The notes beneath the pieces were generated by a model. The model was not told the DNA's origin. It saw only the letters and a list, made by a program, of their open reading frames with translations, and made no database searches. From NCBI GenBank assembly GCA_965216445.1, contig OZ244166.1, positions 2,108,001-2,172,000 of the forward strand: a stretch of 64,000 nt of DNA, in the 5' to 3' direction. A program made the translations under genes and the position numbers. Below, piece after piece: positions 28,387-36,600 of this stretch. Numbering within the stretch: position 1 is the first letter of the stretch; every line of letters begins with the position of its first letter. The stretch is from MA-ANB-1 sp965216445. GTDB lineage: Bacteria > Actinomycetota > Acidimicrobiia > Spongiisociales > ZC4RG35.

Positions 28387-28763
28387 TTCTCCGTCCGCAT
28401 CGTTGCATTGGCCGACAATCCGACACTGATATCGGGCAGTATCCAGAGATCGACCACGTACTGCATGGTCGCTGTGACGGTTGCCGGCTTCCCTGCGGCT
28501 GCCGGTCGACTCACCGAAATCCGAACACGATCGGCAATCTCTGGAGCAAGAGCCGATGCAACCGCATCTACGGCTGCCGCGGGATCGGGGGTCGTCGCCG
28601 CTACTCGGACCCCCTCCCGCACTGCACCCTGAAGCTCAACCTTGGTTTGCACGACGCTGACAACCTGCAGCCCTGCAATGAGCACGACCATAACCAGCGG
28701 AAGAGCAAGGAAGAACTCCACGGTTACCGACCCCCGTTCGGTCAGAACTTTCCGACCACCCAC
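28383..28763 (-). CDS. TadE-like pseudopilin
   Basis: A 126-residue protein with ERGSVTVEFFLALPLVMVVLIAGLQVV, the TadE signature in which a short basic leader is followed by a glutamate and one hydrophobic helix. The C-terminal 90 residues are expected to face the outside. It starts with GTG inside the 3' end of the pilin gene, overlapping it by 22 bases. Confidence 0.85.
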   Translation of the reverse strand: MGGRKVLTERGSVTVEFFLALPLVMVVLIAGLQVVSVVQTKVELQGAVREGVRVAATTPDPAAAVDAVASALAPEIADRVRISVSRPAAAGKPATVTATMQYVVDLWILPDISVGLSANATMRTEK

Positions 28764-28936
28764 GAGATCACCTTGCCGAACAGCCCCCCGAGCAACCCTC
28801 CGCCACTCCCCGACTGCAACCAGTTGAGTCCAACCAGTGCCAGCGCGGTGGCAGCAAGGATCACCAGAAAATACTCAACGGTTCCTTGTCCCCTATCGCC
28901 GCTGACCGTCGCCAGCAACTTTGTCCATAAACGCAT
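28742..28936 (-). CDS. Small Flp-type pilin-like protein (DUF4244-like)
   Basis: A 64-residue protein with DRGQGTVEYFLVILAATALALVGLNWL. The leader, the GQGTVEY motif (Glu at the fifth position after the likely peptidase cut) and the single hydrophobic helix are those of Flp-type pilins. A Gly-rich tail follows. The TadV prepilin peptidase that would process it is not in the window. Confidence 0.85.
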   Translation of the reverse strand: MRLWTKLLATVSGDRGQGTVEYFLVILAATALALVGLNWLQSGSGGGLLGGLFGKVISWVVGKF

Positions 28937-28989
28937 CGTGCGCTCCTCTCCTCGTCGGCATCCGGCCGACAGCGGGGGAAAGTGCGGAA

Positions 28990-29526
28990 CTATCCGAAAG
29001 GTTCGACGAGGCCCTGAAGTGTTGAAACGAGACTTGGTCCGTAGGCGAGCAAGATCACACCCGGCAGAATCAGCAGGGTCATCGGAACCATCAATCGAAT
29101 GGGAAGGGTTCGAGTCTTGGCCAGCAGCCGAGCCTTCTCGTGAGCCATATCCGATTCGAGAACCCGACGGATCATGTCTGCGGCCGAACTACCGGACTGC
29201 TGCGCCCTGAGTAATTGGACCAACAGCGAGCGAACGTCGCCGGTGACCGAATCGACCGCCGCATCGAGGCCCGCCACGGTTGCCACACGTGTCGCACGCG
29301 CCAAATCCGTCCGCTGAGGAAATCTCCGGGTGACAGATTGGAGAGCGGACAGAACCGAGTGACCGGATCGCAACTCCACGAGCATCATCATGAGAATTGG
29401 CCGCGTACCAACCGAGACCGGCTTTGAGCGTCGTAACCGGAGAAGCACACCTCCCAGCATCACCGTGACTGCACCGACCGGTCCACCAATGGCAAGTCCA
29501 GCCGACCCAAGAAGAATGAGGGTCAT
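28990..29526 (-). CDS. tadC: TadC-like inner membrane platform protein
   Basis: A 178-residue member of the type II secretion F-domain family. Membrane helices are at about 3-28 and 145-170; the central part is a cytoplasmic helical bundle (SVLSALQSVTRRFPQRTDLARATR). With TadB it should form the platform on which the pilus ATPase acts. The ATG overlaps the tadB stop by 4 bases. It is short for TadC, as is usual in the reduced actinobacterial version. Confidence 0.83.
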   Translation of the reverse strand: MTLILLGSAGLAIGGPVGAVTVMLGGVLLRLRRSKPVSVGTRPILMMMLVELRSGHSVLSALQSVTRRFPQRTDLARATRVATVAGLDAAVDSVTGDVRSLLVQLLRAQQSGSSAADMIRRVLESDMAHEKARLLAKTRTLPIRLMVPMTLLILPGVILLAYGPSLVSTLQGLVEPFG

Positions 29527-30170
29527 CGGGCACGCCCTACGAGCAGGTAGCTTGCCGCCAAACCGAAAGCGATCAGTCCGACGCCAGCAAGGGCAAATCC
29601 TCTCTGCGCTGCGTCAGAAAGCATCCCCTCGATGCGGCTTGTCGAAAGCAGATACCCGATGTAGGCCAACGGGAAGCCAAGAAGCAGCGCAGTTGATGCT
29701 CTCGCCGGGGCAGTGGCAACCCGTACCTCTTCGGTGATCTCGACATGCATTAGGGCGACGTCGCCGAGCTCGTCGAATAGAGGGGCCGACGATCCACCAG
29801 CGATACTGGCCGACCCGACGACCGTAGCCAATTCACTGCCCACCTCATCAAAGCGCCCCGAAAGTGGGCCGACGATCGAGTCGATTGCGTCGCCTGCTTC
29901 GAGCCGGTCAGCGATCTCGAGAGCACCGGCGTTCCTGGCGGCAGACGCCAACGCCCAACGCAGTGTCGCGCCGGACCTGAGTTCACGAGCTGCCGAATGG
30001 CAAAACACAGCCGAGTCCGTTGAGACATGCCTCTGTTGTCTGAACACGTGAACTCCAATGGCAACTGCCGCCCACACCGGAAAGGCCAAAGCAAATGCGA
30101 GGACTGCTAGGACGCGCCAGTCGAAACCCGCGACCAAGGCCCAGCTGAAGAACAGCGCTTCAGCCATCAT
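29523..30170 (-). CDS. tadB: TadB-like inner membrane platform protein
   Basis: A protein of about 215 residues with paired N-terminal hydrophobic helices (FFSWALVAGFDWRVLAVLAFALAFPVWAAVAIGVHVF), a cytoplasmic helical domain and two C-terminal helices (about 155-175 and 190-212). ATG at 30170 is preferred because it overlaps the tadA stop by only 11 bases; an alternative lies at 30197. It pairs with TadC as the platform of the Flp-type pilus. Confidence 0.83.
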   Translation of the reverse strand: MMAEALFFSWALVAGFDWRVLAVLAFALAFPVWAAVAIGVHVFRQQRHVSTDSAVFCHSAARELRSGATLRWALASAARNAGALEIADRLEAGDAIDSIVGPLSGRFDEVGSELATVVGSASIAGGSSAPLFDELGDVALMHVEITEEVRVATAPARASTALLLGFPLAYIGYLLSTSRIEGMLSDAAQRGFALAGVGLIAFGLAASYLLVGRAR

Positions 30171-31257
30171 CCATAACCTCCACGGCCCCGTCCGCACCCA
30201 CCGAGCAAATGGCTACCACACCGCGCTGCCCGTCCTCGCGGCTCACCTGCACGACAACATCGACCGCTGCATACAGCTGCCGTCGAATCGCCTCAGCCGA
30301 TCCAGCACCGTCGAGCAACGCCAGGGTCTCCAACCGCCACAAAGCCTCTTCCGGTGAGTTGGCATGTACCGTCGACATCGACCCGCTGTGACCGGTGTTC
30401 AGCGCAGTGACTAGGTCCAGGGCCTCCTTGCCCCGCACCTCACCAAGAATGATGCGATCTGGGCGAAGTCGAAGGGCAGACTTAAGGAGGTCTCGCATCG
30501 AGATCGCTCCGTAACCCTCCGCGTTCGGGGGTCTGGCCTCGAGGCGGACCACGTGTCCGGGAAAGTCCAGCTCAGCGGCATCCTCTACGGTCACCAACCG
30601 CTCCGAAGGGTCAATCTCTCCAGCGAGCACATTGAGAAGTGTCGTCTTGCCGGACCCGGTCCCACCCGAAACAATCACATTCCGTCTGGTCGTGACGGCG
30701 TATTTCAGAAGGTGAGCCTGGTTTGGCCTAACTGAACCGGATTCCTCGAGCTGTCCGAGGGTTCTCACAACAGGGCTGAATCGCCTTATCGCCATGACGG
30801 GGTTGTCCACCGTGGCGGGAGGTATGGCGACGTGGAGCCGTGAGCCGTCGGGAAGTCGTGCTTCAACCGTGGGCGAGGAACGATCCACCCTGAGCCCGAG
30901 GGCCGAGATCGCTCTTTCGACCGTCGCCATCAGCTCTGCGGTCGAGTCGAATGAAACGTCGACCCGCTCCAGGTCTCCACCACGATCAACCCAGACCTCA
31001 TCGGGACCATTGACAAGAACGTCAGTGACAGATTGATCATCGACGAGCGACTGAATCGGTCCCAAACCGACCATTCTGTCGACTACTTGAGATACCAATT
31101 CGGGTCCGCCCAGAGGAGCTTCGAGCTCGAGAACTCGTCGCACTCCGCTCTCGAGATCGACCGCAGACTGATGGTCCATGGTGTCCGCGACCAGCCTCGC
31201 CGCCCGTCCGATCAAGCCCACGGCAACTCCCAAACCCGCTTCCACTCCCGAATCCAA
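30160..31257 (-). CDS. tadA: TadA/CpaF-type secretion ATPase
   Basis: A 365-residue type II/IV secretion ATPase that powers pilus assembly from the cytoplasmic face. Walker A SGGTGSGKTTLLN lies near 197-209, followed by the Asp box, ILGEVRGKEALDLV and the His box TGHSGSMSTVHANSPEEAL. It overlaps the upstream gene by 46 bases, so its true start may be a little further in. It drives the TadB/TadC platform encoded next to it. Confidence 0.92.
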   Translation of the reverse strand: MDSGVEAGLGVAVGLIGRAARLVADTMDHQSAVDLESGVRRVLELEAPLGGPELVSQVVDRMVGLGPIQSLVDDQSVTDVLVNGPDEVWVDRGGDLERVDVSFDSTAELMATVERAISALGLRVDRSSPTVEARLPDGSRLHVAIPPATVDNPVMAIRRFSPVVRTLGQLEESGSVRPNQAHLLKYAVTTRRNVIVSGGTGSGKTTLLNVLAGEIDPSERLVTVEDAAELDFPGHVVRLEARPPNAEGYGAISMRDLLKSALRLRPDRIILGEVRGKEALDLVTALNTGHSGSMSTVHANSPEEALWRLETLALLDGAGSAEAIRRQLYAAVDVVVQVSREDGQRGVVAICSVGADGAVEVMDDG

Positions 31258-31754
31258 CGCGGAGCTATAGGGCGCCTGTTTTCGAGCATCGCCCTAACGG
31301 ATCGTGTGCTGACAGGCGGGAGTACCGGACCCTTGTGACGACCAACAGATCCGCCTCCAATTCGCTGCCAAACAGCTGGAGCATGGCTATCAGGGGCCAG
31401 AGCTCCCGGATACAGGGCGCGATACGGCACACAGGCACCTGCCCATGCCGCCCGGCCGCGAATGACCAGAGCCGGCCAGCTCTTTGCCAATTGATCCACC
31501 GTCTGTGCGAGCAACTCCCCGCTGACATCGCCCGCAACGATGGTGGCGACACCTGTTCTTGCTGGACTCAGTTCCTCGAGTCTCGGGCCTTCAGCCGCAA
31601 TGTCCGACAGGGTTCGACCAGCGGATAGACGGGCATTCTGACAATCAATGATCAGGGCGGTCCCCGACGACAGCGCAAGCCCGACCGGCCCGATCCAGGC
31701 CAAAACGGGGTCGTCTGACGCAATCCCCAGAACCTGACCTCTCCTACCACCCAT
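31212..31754 (-). CDS. Hypothetical protein at the CpaE/Ssd position of the tad locus
   Basis: A 180-residue protein opening the tad operon. In mycobacteria this position holds the septum-site-determining protein (Rv3660c), a MinD/CpaE-like P-loop ATPase. Here no Walker A motif is present: the first line reads GGRRGQVLGIAS, and the hydrophobic pattern LALSSGTALIIDCQNARL resembles a MinD-like strand with the DCQ motif. It may be a reduced, non-ATPase relative; similarity is weak and partly positional. Confidence 0.5.
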   Translation of the reverse strand: MGGRRGQVLGIASDDPVLAWIGPVGLALSSGTALIIDCQNARLSAGRTLSDIAAEGPRLEELSPARTGVATIVAGDVSGELLAQTVDQLAKSWPALVIRGRAAWAGACVPYRALYPGALAPDSHAPAVWQRIGGGSVGRHKGPVLPPVSTRSVRAMLENRRPIAPRWIREWKRVWELPWA

Positions 31755-31828
31755 ACTCGCAACATATGCGGCCGCTTCTGTCGTTACAAGGGGTTTGATG
31801 ATCTCGAATCCGAACTACCTTTACCGGT

Positions 31829-32608
31829 ATGAAATCGGCAGCATTCTTTGATCTAGACAAGACGATCATCGCCAAGTCTTCAACGCTTGCCTTCACGAAA
31901 CCCCTGTTCAAGGCAGGGTTCTTGAATCGACGCACACTCGCCAAGGCCGGAATTGCGCAGGCCTACTACCAGGTGTTCGGCGCTGACCACGACCAGCTGG
32001 AACGGGTGAAAGAGGAACTTTCCAGCTTGACCAGCGGGTGGGACCAGGACGAGATCGTGGCAATGGTCGAAGAAACAGTCAGTTCGATCGTGCCACCACT
32101 CGTCTATGCCGAAGCGTTGGCGATTATCGACCATCATCGAGGTGCAGGCCGGCGCGTGATAGTCGTCTCATCGAGTCCTGAAGAGATCGTTCGACCTCTC
32201 TGTCGTTATCTAGCGATAGACGAAGTCATCGCCACCAAGGCCGAAGTCGGCTCAGATGGCCGCTACACAGGAAACATCGAGTTGTACGCGTATGGCCCGG
32301 GAAAAGCTGAGGCAATGAAAGAGATGGCTGAAGCCGAAGGCATCGACCTCGAGAGTTCTTATGCATACAGCGATTCGGTCACCGATATACCGATGCTCGA
32401 GCTTGTCGGACACCCGGTTGCGGTCAATCCCGACACCGAGCTGAGGGCATACGCCGATGAGAACGGGTGGGAGATTCGGAAGTTCGTTTCACCAGTTTCG
32501 GTTCGGGATCGGATCAATGACGCCAAATTGCCCGGTGCAGCCGTCGCAGGGTCGGTTGCCGCCCTCGTCACGTACTGGGCGTTGCGTGGTCGCCGGTCCT
32601 CTCGGTAA
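31829..32608 (+). CDS. HAD-superfamily subfamily IB phosphatase (SerB-like)
   Basis: A 259-residue phosphatase. Motif I is FFDLDKTII (nucleophile Asp8 and Asp10), motif II VVSSSP, the motif III Lys is in GKAEAM, and motif IV is YSDSVTDIPML. A C-terminal hydrophobic segment (AAVAGSVAALVTYWAL) may anchor it to the membrane. It is divergent from the tad locus, exactly as Rv3661 lies beside Rv3660c in mycobacteria. The substrate is unknown. Confidence 0.85.
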   Translation: MKSAAFFDLDKTIIAKSSTLAFTKPLFKAGFLNRRTLAKAGIAQAYYQVFGADHDQLERVKEELSSLTSGWDQDEIVAMVEETVSSIVPPLVYAEALAIIDHHRGAGRRVIVVSSSPEEIVRPLCRYLAIDEVIATKAEVGSDGRYTGNIELYAYGPGKAEAMKEMAEAEGIDLESSYAYSDSVTDIPMLELVGHPVAVNPDTELRAYADENGWEIRKFVSPVSVRDRINDAKLPGAAVAGSVAALVTYWALRGRRSSR

Positions 32609-32909
32609 CCGACCACACCCTCCCGCTCGCGCGGACCGCCTCGACCACGCCCTCGACCGTCTCAGGAGGTGCAGCCAGCGCTTCCACGACCTCGCGTGTG
32701 ATTGAGAACCCGTGAATCTCCCAGACTTGTTCTCGATCGACGCTTTCGACGATGACATTGCCGCTAGTCCGCTTCAATGCCTCAGAAGGAGCAGAAACGA
32801 AAAGGACTGCTTCGTCGGCCTGAGGCACGTCGCTATCGAGTTGCAGTCCAACCTCGAAACGCTCAGCCTTGCCGGCCAGGAAGTCGTCCACCGTTTCGGT
32901 CAGATCCAT
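32568..32909 (-). CDS. Small acidic protein of unknown function
   Basis: A 113-residue protein when started at ATG 32909 (MDLTETVDDFLAG). It is acidic and mixed alpha/beta, without a recognised motif. It converges on the HAD phosphatase and overlaps its 3' end by 41 bases. It is divergent from ispD, with 23 bases between the two starts. Earlier start codons would cross the ispD start and are unlikely. Confidence 0.55.
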   Translation of the reverse strand: MDLTETVDDFLAGKAERFEVGLQLDSDVPQADEAVLFVSAPSEALKRTSGNVIVESVDREQVWEIHGFSITREVVEALAAPPETVEGVVEAVRASGRVWSVTERTGDHATPST

Positions 32910-32932
32910 GGAACAAAAGTAGCCTGGGCGGA

Positions 32933-33565
32933 ATGAAAGACCGAACCATGGTGGTCGTGGCCGGAGGCTCGGCAATCCGGTTCGGCTCCGACAAGTTGAT
33001 GAGCACCATCAACGGGGTCCCCCTCATTGCCTTGACCATCCAGTCGATACTCCCAACCGTCGACGAGTGTGTCCTGGTTGCCCGGGCATCACATGTCGAA
33101 CCTCTCTCGGCGATGGAACTCGGTGTGACCGTGGTACCCGGCGGAGAGACGCGAACAGAAAGCGAGATGTGTGGTTTGGCAGCGGCGCCTCATAGTGCGT
33201 TGATCGGAGTCCACGATGGAGCCAGACCCGTAGTCGACCCACGTTTGGTGGATCGCCTATTTGAGCAGGCCACTTTGGTCGGTGGAGCGATCCCCACATT
33301 GTCATCGGAGTCAACCTTGATCGACCGGAGCGATCAGCAACCGCTCCGGGGCGTGGTCCGGGTGCAGACACCGCAGGTCTTCTGGGGCCCGGAACTGAAG
33401 GCCGCCTATCTTGCAGCCGGTCGGGAGGGATTTGTCGGCCACGACACGGCCGATGTTGTGCAACGTTTCACAAACCTGGAGATTGCTGCCGTTCCGGGAG
33501 ACCGAAACAACATCAAGGTCACCTATCCGGCAGATTTGGAGGAAGTCCGGAGGCGACTCGATTGA
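32933..33565 (+). CDS. ispD: 2-C-methyl-D-erythritol 4-phosphate cytidylyltransferase
   Basis: A 210-residue enzyme of the MEP isoprenoid pathway that transfers CMP from CTP to methylerythritol phosphate. The nucleotide loop is VVVAGGSAIRFGSDKLM and the substrate segment VHDGARPVVDPRLVDRLF. The C-terminal VTYPADLEEV is typical. IspF is not fused or adjacent. The start is ATG 32933 (MKDRT); an alternative lies at 32948. It would supply the IPP used by the polyprenyl synthase at 4.3 kb. Confidence 0.88.
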   Translation: MKDRTMVVVAGGSAIRFGSDKLMSTINGVPLIALTIQSILPTVDECVLVARASHVEPLSAMELGVTVVPGGETRTESEMCGLAAAPHSALIGVHDGARPVVDPRLVDRLFEQATLVGGAIPTLSSESTLIDRSDQQPLRGVVRVQTPQVFWGPELKAAYLAAGREGFVGHDTADVVQRFTNLEIAAVPGDRNNIKVTYPADLEEVRRRLD

Positions 33566-33589
33566 TGGTTCAAGGGCGAAGGCAAACTG

Positions 33590-33615
33590 AAAGGGGGCCC
33601 CGAAGGGCCCCCTTT
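33590..33615. terminator. Bidirectional hairpin terminator
   Basis: AAAGGGGGCCC (33590-33600), loop CGAA, then GGGCCCCCTTT (33605-33615): a perfect 11-bp stem with A-run and T-run ends, so it can work on both strands. It separates ispD from the convergent giant gene. Confidence 0.88.
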
Positions 33616-33636
33616 AGTGTTTGTCGTATCTGAGTC

Positions 33637-36600
33637 TTAGCTGGCGGGCTCCACCTCGTGGATGGCCTGGTTGCCAGATATCGAACCCAGGTTTTCGACG
33701 ACACCGTTCGGCCACGTGATCGTCACTGTCGCGGTTGCGTCCGCTCCCAGTCCGAAGAAGGCGGCCTTCTGACTTCCTCCACCGTGACTGAACCCGCTGG
33801 AGATCATCTGGGTCTGGGTCCCACCAGAGGTCGTTACCGAGATCAGGGTCCCAATCCCGTCGCGATTCGACTCGGTTCCTTCGACTGTGATCGTCAAGTA
33901 GTTGTTGGTGCTTCCGAGAAGTGCGCTGTCGTTGCGCATCAGCAGCGGTGCCACGTCGTAGTTCCCGATGTAGACATCGACCCAACCGTCACCGTTGTAG
34001 TCAGCGAGGGAAATGTTTCGTCCCCGTGCTTCATCATCCATGTTCGTTGCGGCCGAAACATTGGAGAACGTGCCGTCCCCGAGGTTGCGAAGCAACGCGT
34101 TGGCGACCGGCCCCACACTCCCGATTGAGCCGTGGGCGAAGAACAGGTCTTGCCAGCCGTCGTTGTCGTAATCGAGGAACGCGGCTCCCCATCCTGTGGC
34201 TCCCGCCGTCTCGGCATTCACCTGCGAGGAGTTGCTCACGTCGCTGAACGTTCCGTCGCCGTTGTTCATCAACAAGTGACCCGGAGCGGCATCAGTAAAC
34301 GCAAGGTCGAGCCATCCGTCGTTGTTGTAGTCGCCTACACCAAGACCCATTCCGTTGACGGAATGGTCGGTTCCCGAGGCCGCGCCCACTTCGGTGAACA
34401 CCCAGCCAGAACCGCCATCGGATCCGTCGTTGCGGAACATCTTGTTTGGTTCCCAACTGTTCGTGATGTTGTCGTTCACCAGGTAGATGTCGGTGTCGCC
34501 GTCGCCGTCGTAGTCCAACATCCCGGCTGCAAAGCCCAGACCGTTGACGTCATCGCACGTTGCTGGATCGCCACCCGCACAGAGGTACGTGGTCCAGTCG
34601 GTGAAGGTCCCGTCGCCGTTGTTGTGGAACAAGCGGTCGGTGTTGTCTCCAACGCACGTCATGTGCTTGGCGATGTAGAGGTCGAGGAATCCGTCTCCGT
34701 CAACGTCACCCCAGGTCGCCGTCTGCACTCGCCCGAGGTCGGAGATGTTGGCTGTCGCCGTCACATCGACAAAGGACAAAACACCACTGCCGACGAACTG
34801 GTTCTCCCACAGCGTGTTGCCTCCCGAGTTGGCCACGAACAAGTCGGCGTCGCCATCGTTGTCGTAGTCAGCAAACACTGTTGCCGAGCTGTCGACACCG
34901 GCGTGGTCGATTCCGAGCGCTCCGGCCTGGTCGGTGAAAGTGCCTCCGGAGTTGATATACAGGTGATTGCCACCGTCACGGTTCGTGACGTAGAGGTCGA
35001 GGTCACCGTCGTTGTCAACGTCCGCCCACGCCGAGCCGACACCAATAGCGGGAGCGCATTGGCTGCCCTCACTATGGGTGAAGGAAATCCCGACAGCAGA
35101 AGCGACGTCAGTGAACGCCTCCTGGACAGGAGTGGCTGGTTCCACACGGTGGATCGCCTGGTTGGCCGAAACCGAACCGAGGTTTTCGACCACACCGTTG
35201 GGCCAGGTGATCGAGACGTCCGCAGACGTGTCCGACCCGAGCCCGAAGAACGCAGCCTTCTGACTTCCTCCACCGTGGTTGAAACCGCTGGAGATCAGTT
35301 GGGTCTGAGTTCCCGTGCTTGTTGTCGCAGTGATGACCGTACCGATACCGTCCCGGTTCGATTCGGTTCCCTCAACAGTGACAGTCAGATACCCGTTGGT
35401 GCTTCCAAGGGTCGCACTGTCGTTGTGCATCAGGAGTGGCGCTACGTCGTAGTTACCGATGTAGACATCAACCCAACCGTCAGCGTCGTAGTCGGCCAAC
35501 GATACGTTGCGGCCACGGGCCTCATCATCCATGTTGGTCGCAGCTGACACATTCAGGAATGTGTTGTCGCCTTGGTTCTGGAGCAGGGCATTGGCCAAAG
35601 GCGCGACGCTCCCGATGGTTCCGTGAGCGAAGAACAGGTCTTGCCAACCATCGTTGTCATAGTCGAGGAACGCCGTTCCCCAACCGACTGCTCCGGCTGT
35701 CTCGGCGTTGACGCCTGACGAGATACTCGCGTCGCTGTAGGTCCCGTCACCGTTGTTCATCAACAGGTGCCCAGGGGCGGCGTCGGAGAAGGCGAGATCG
35801 AGCCATCCGTCGTTGTTGTAGTCGCCTACACCAAGACCCATCCCGTTGATGGACAGGTCGGTATTGGTTGCAGAGCCCACCTCGGTGAACACCCAACCAG
35901 ACCCTCCATCAGATCCGTCGTTGCGGAACATCTTGTTTGGCTGCCAGCTTCCCGCGATGTTGTCGTTTACCAAGTAGATGTCGGTGTCTCCGTCACCGTC
36001 GTAGTCCAACATCCCAGCCACGAAACCAAGACCGTTGACATCATCACACGTGGCGGGGTCGCCGCCTGCGCACAGGTATGTGGTCCAGTCGGTGAAGGTT
36101 CCGTCGCCGTTGTTGTGGAAGAGACGGTCGGTGTTGTCCCCAACACAGGTCATGTGCTTGGCGATGTAGAGATCGAGGAAGCCGTCACCGTCAACGTCTC
36201 CCCAGGTCGCAGTCTCAACCCGACCGCTGTCGGCGATGTTCGCAGTCGTTGTCACATCGACAAACGACAGGACACCGCTGCCGACGAACTGGTTCTCCCA
36301 CAGCGTGTTCCCTACCGAGTTGGCCACGAACAAGTCGGCGTCGCCGTCGTTGTCGTAGTCGACGAAGACGGTTGCCGAGCTGTCGATTCCTGTGTGGTCG
36401 ACACCCAACGTGACTGCCTCATCGGTGAACGTGCCGCCGTTGTTCATGTACAGGTGGTTGGCACCGTCGCGGTTGGTGACATAGAGATCGAGGTCGCCAT
36501 CGTTGTCCACGTCCGCCCAAGCCGAGCCCACACCAATCGGCGGAGCACACTGACCGCCCTCACTGTGGGTGAAATTGATGCCGACTGCGGCCGCCACGTC

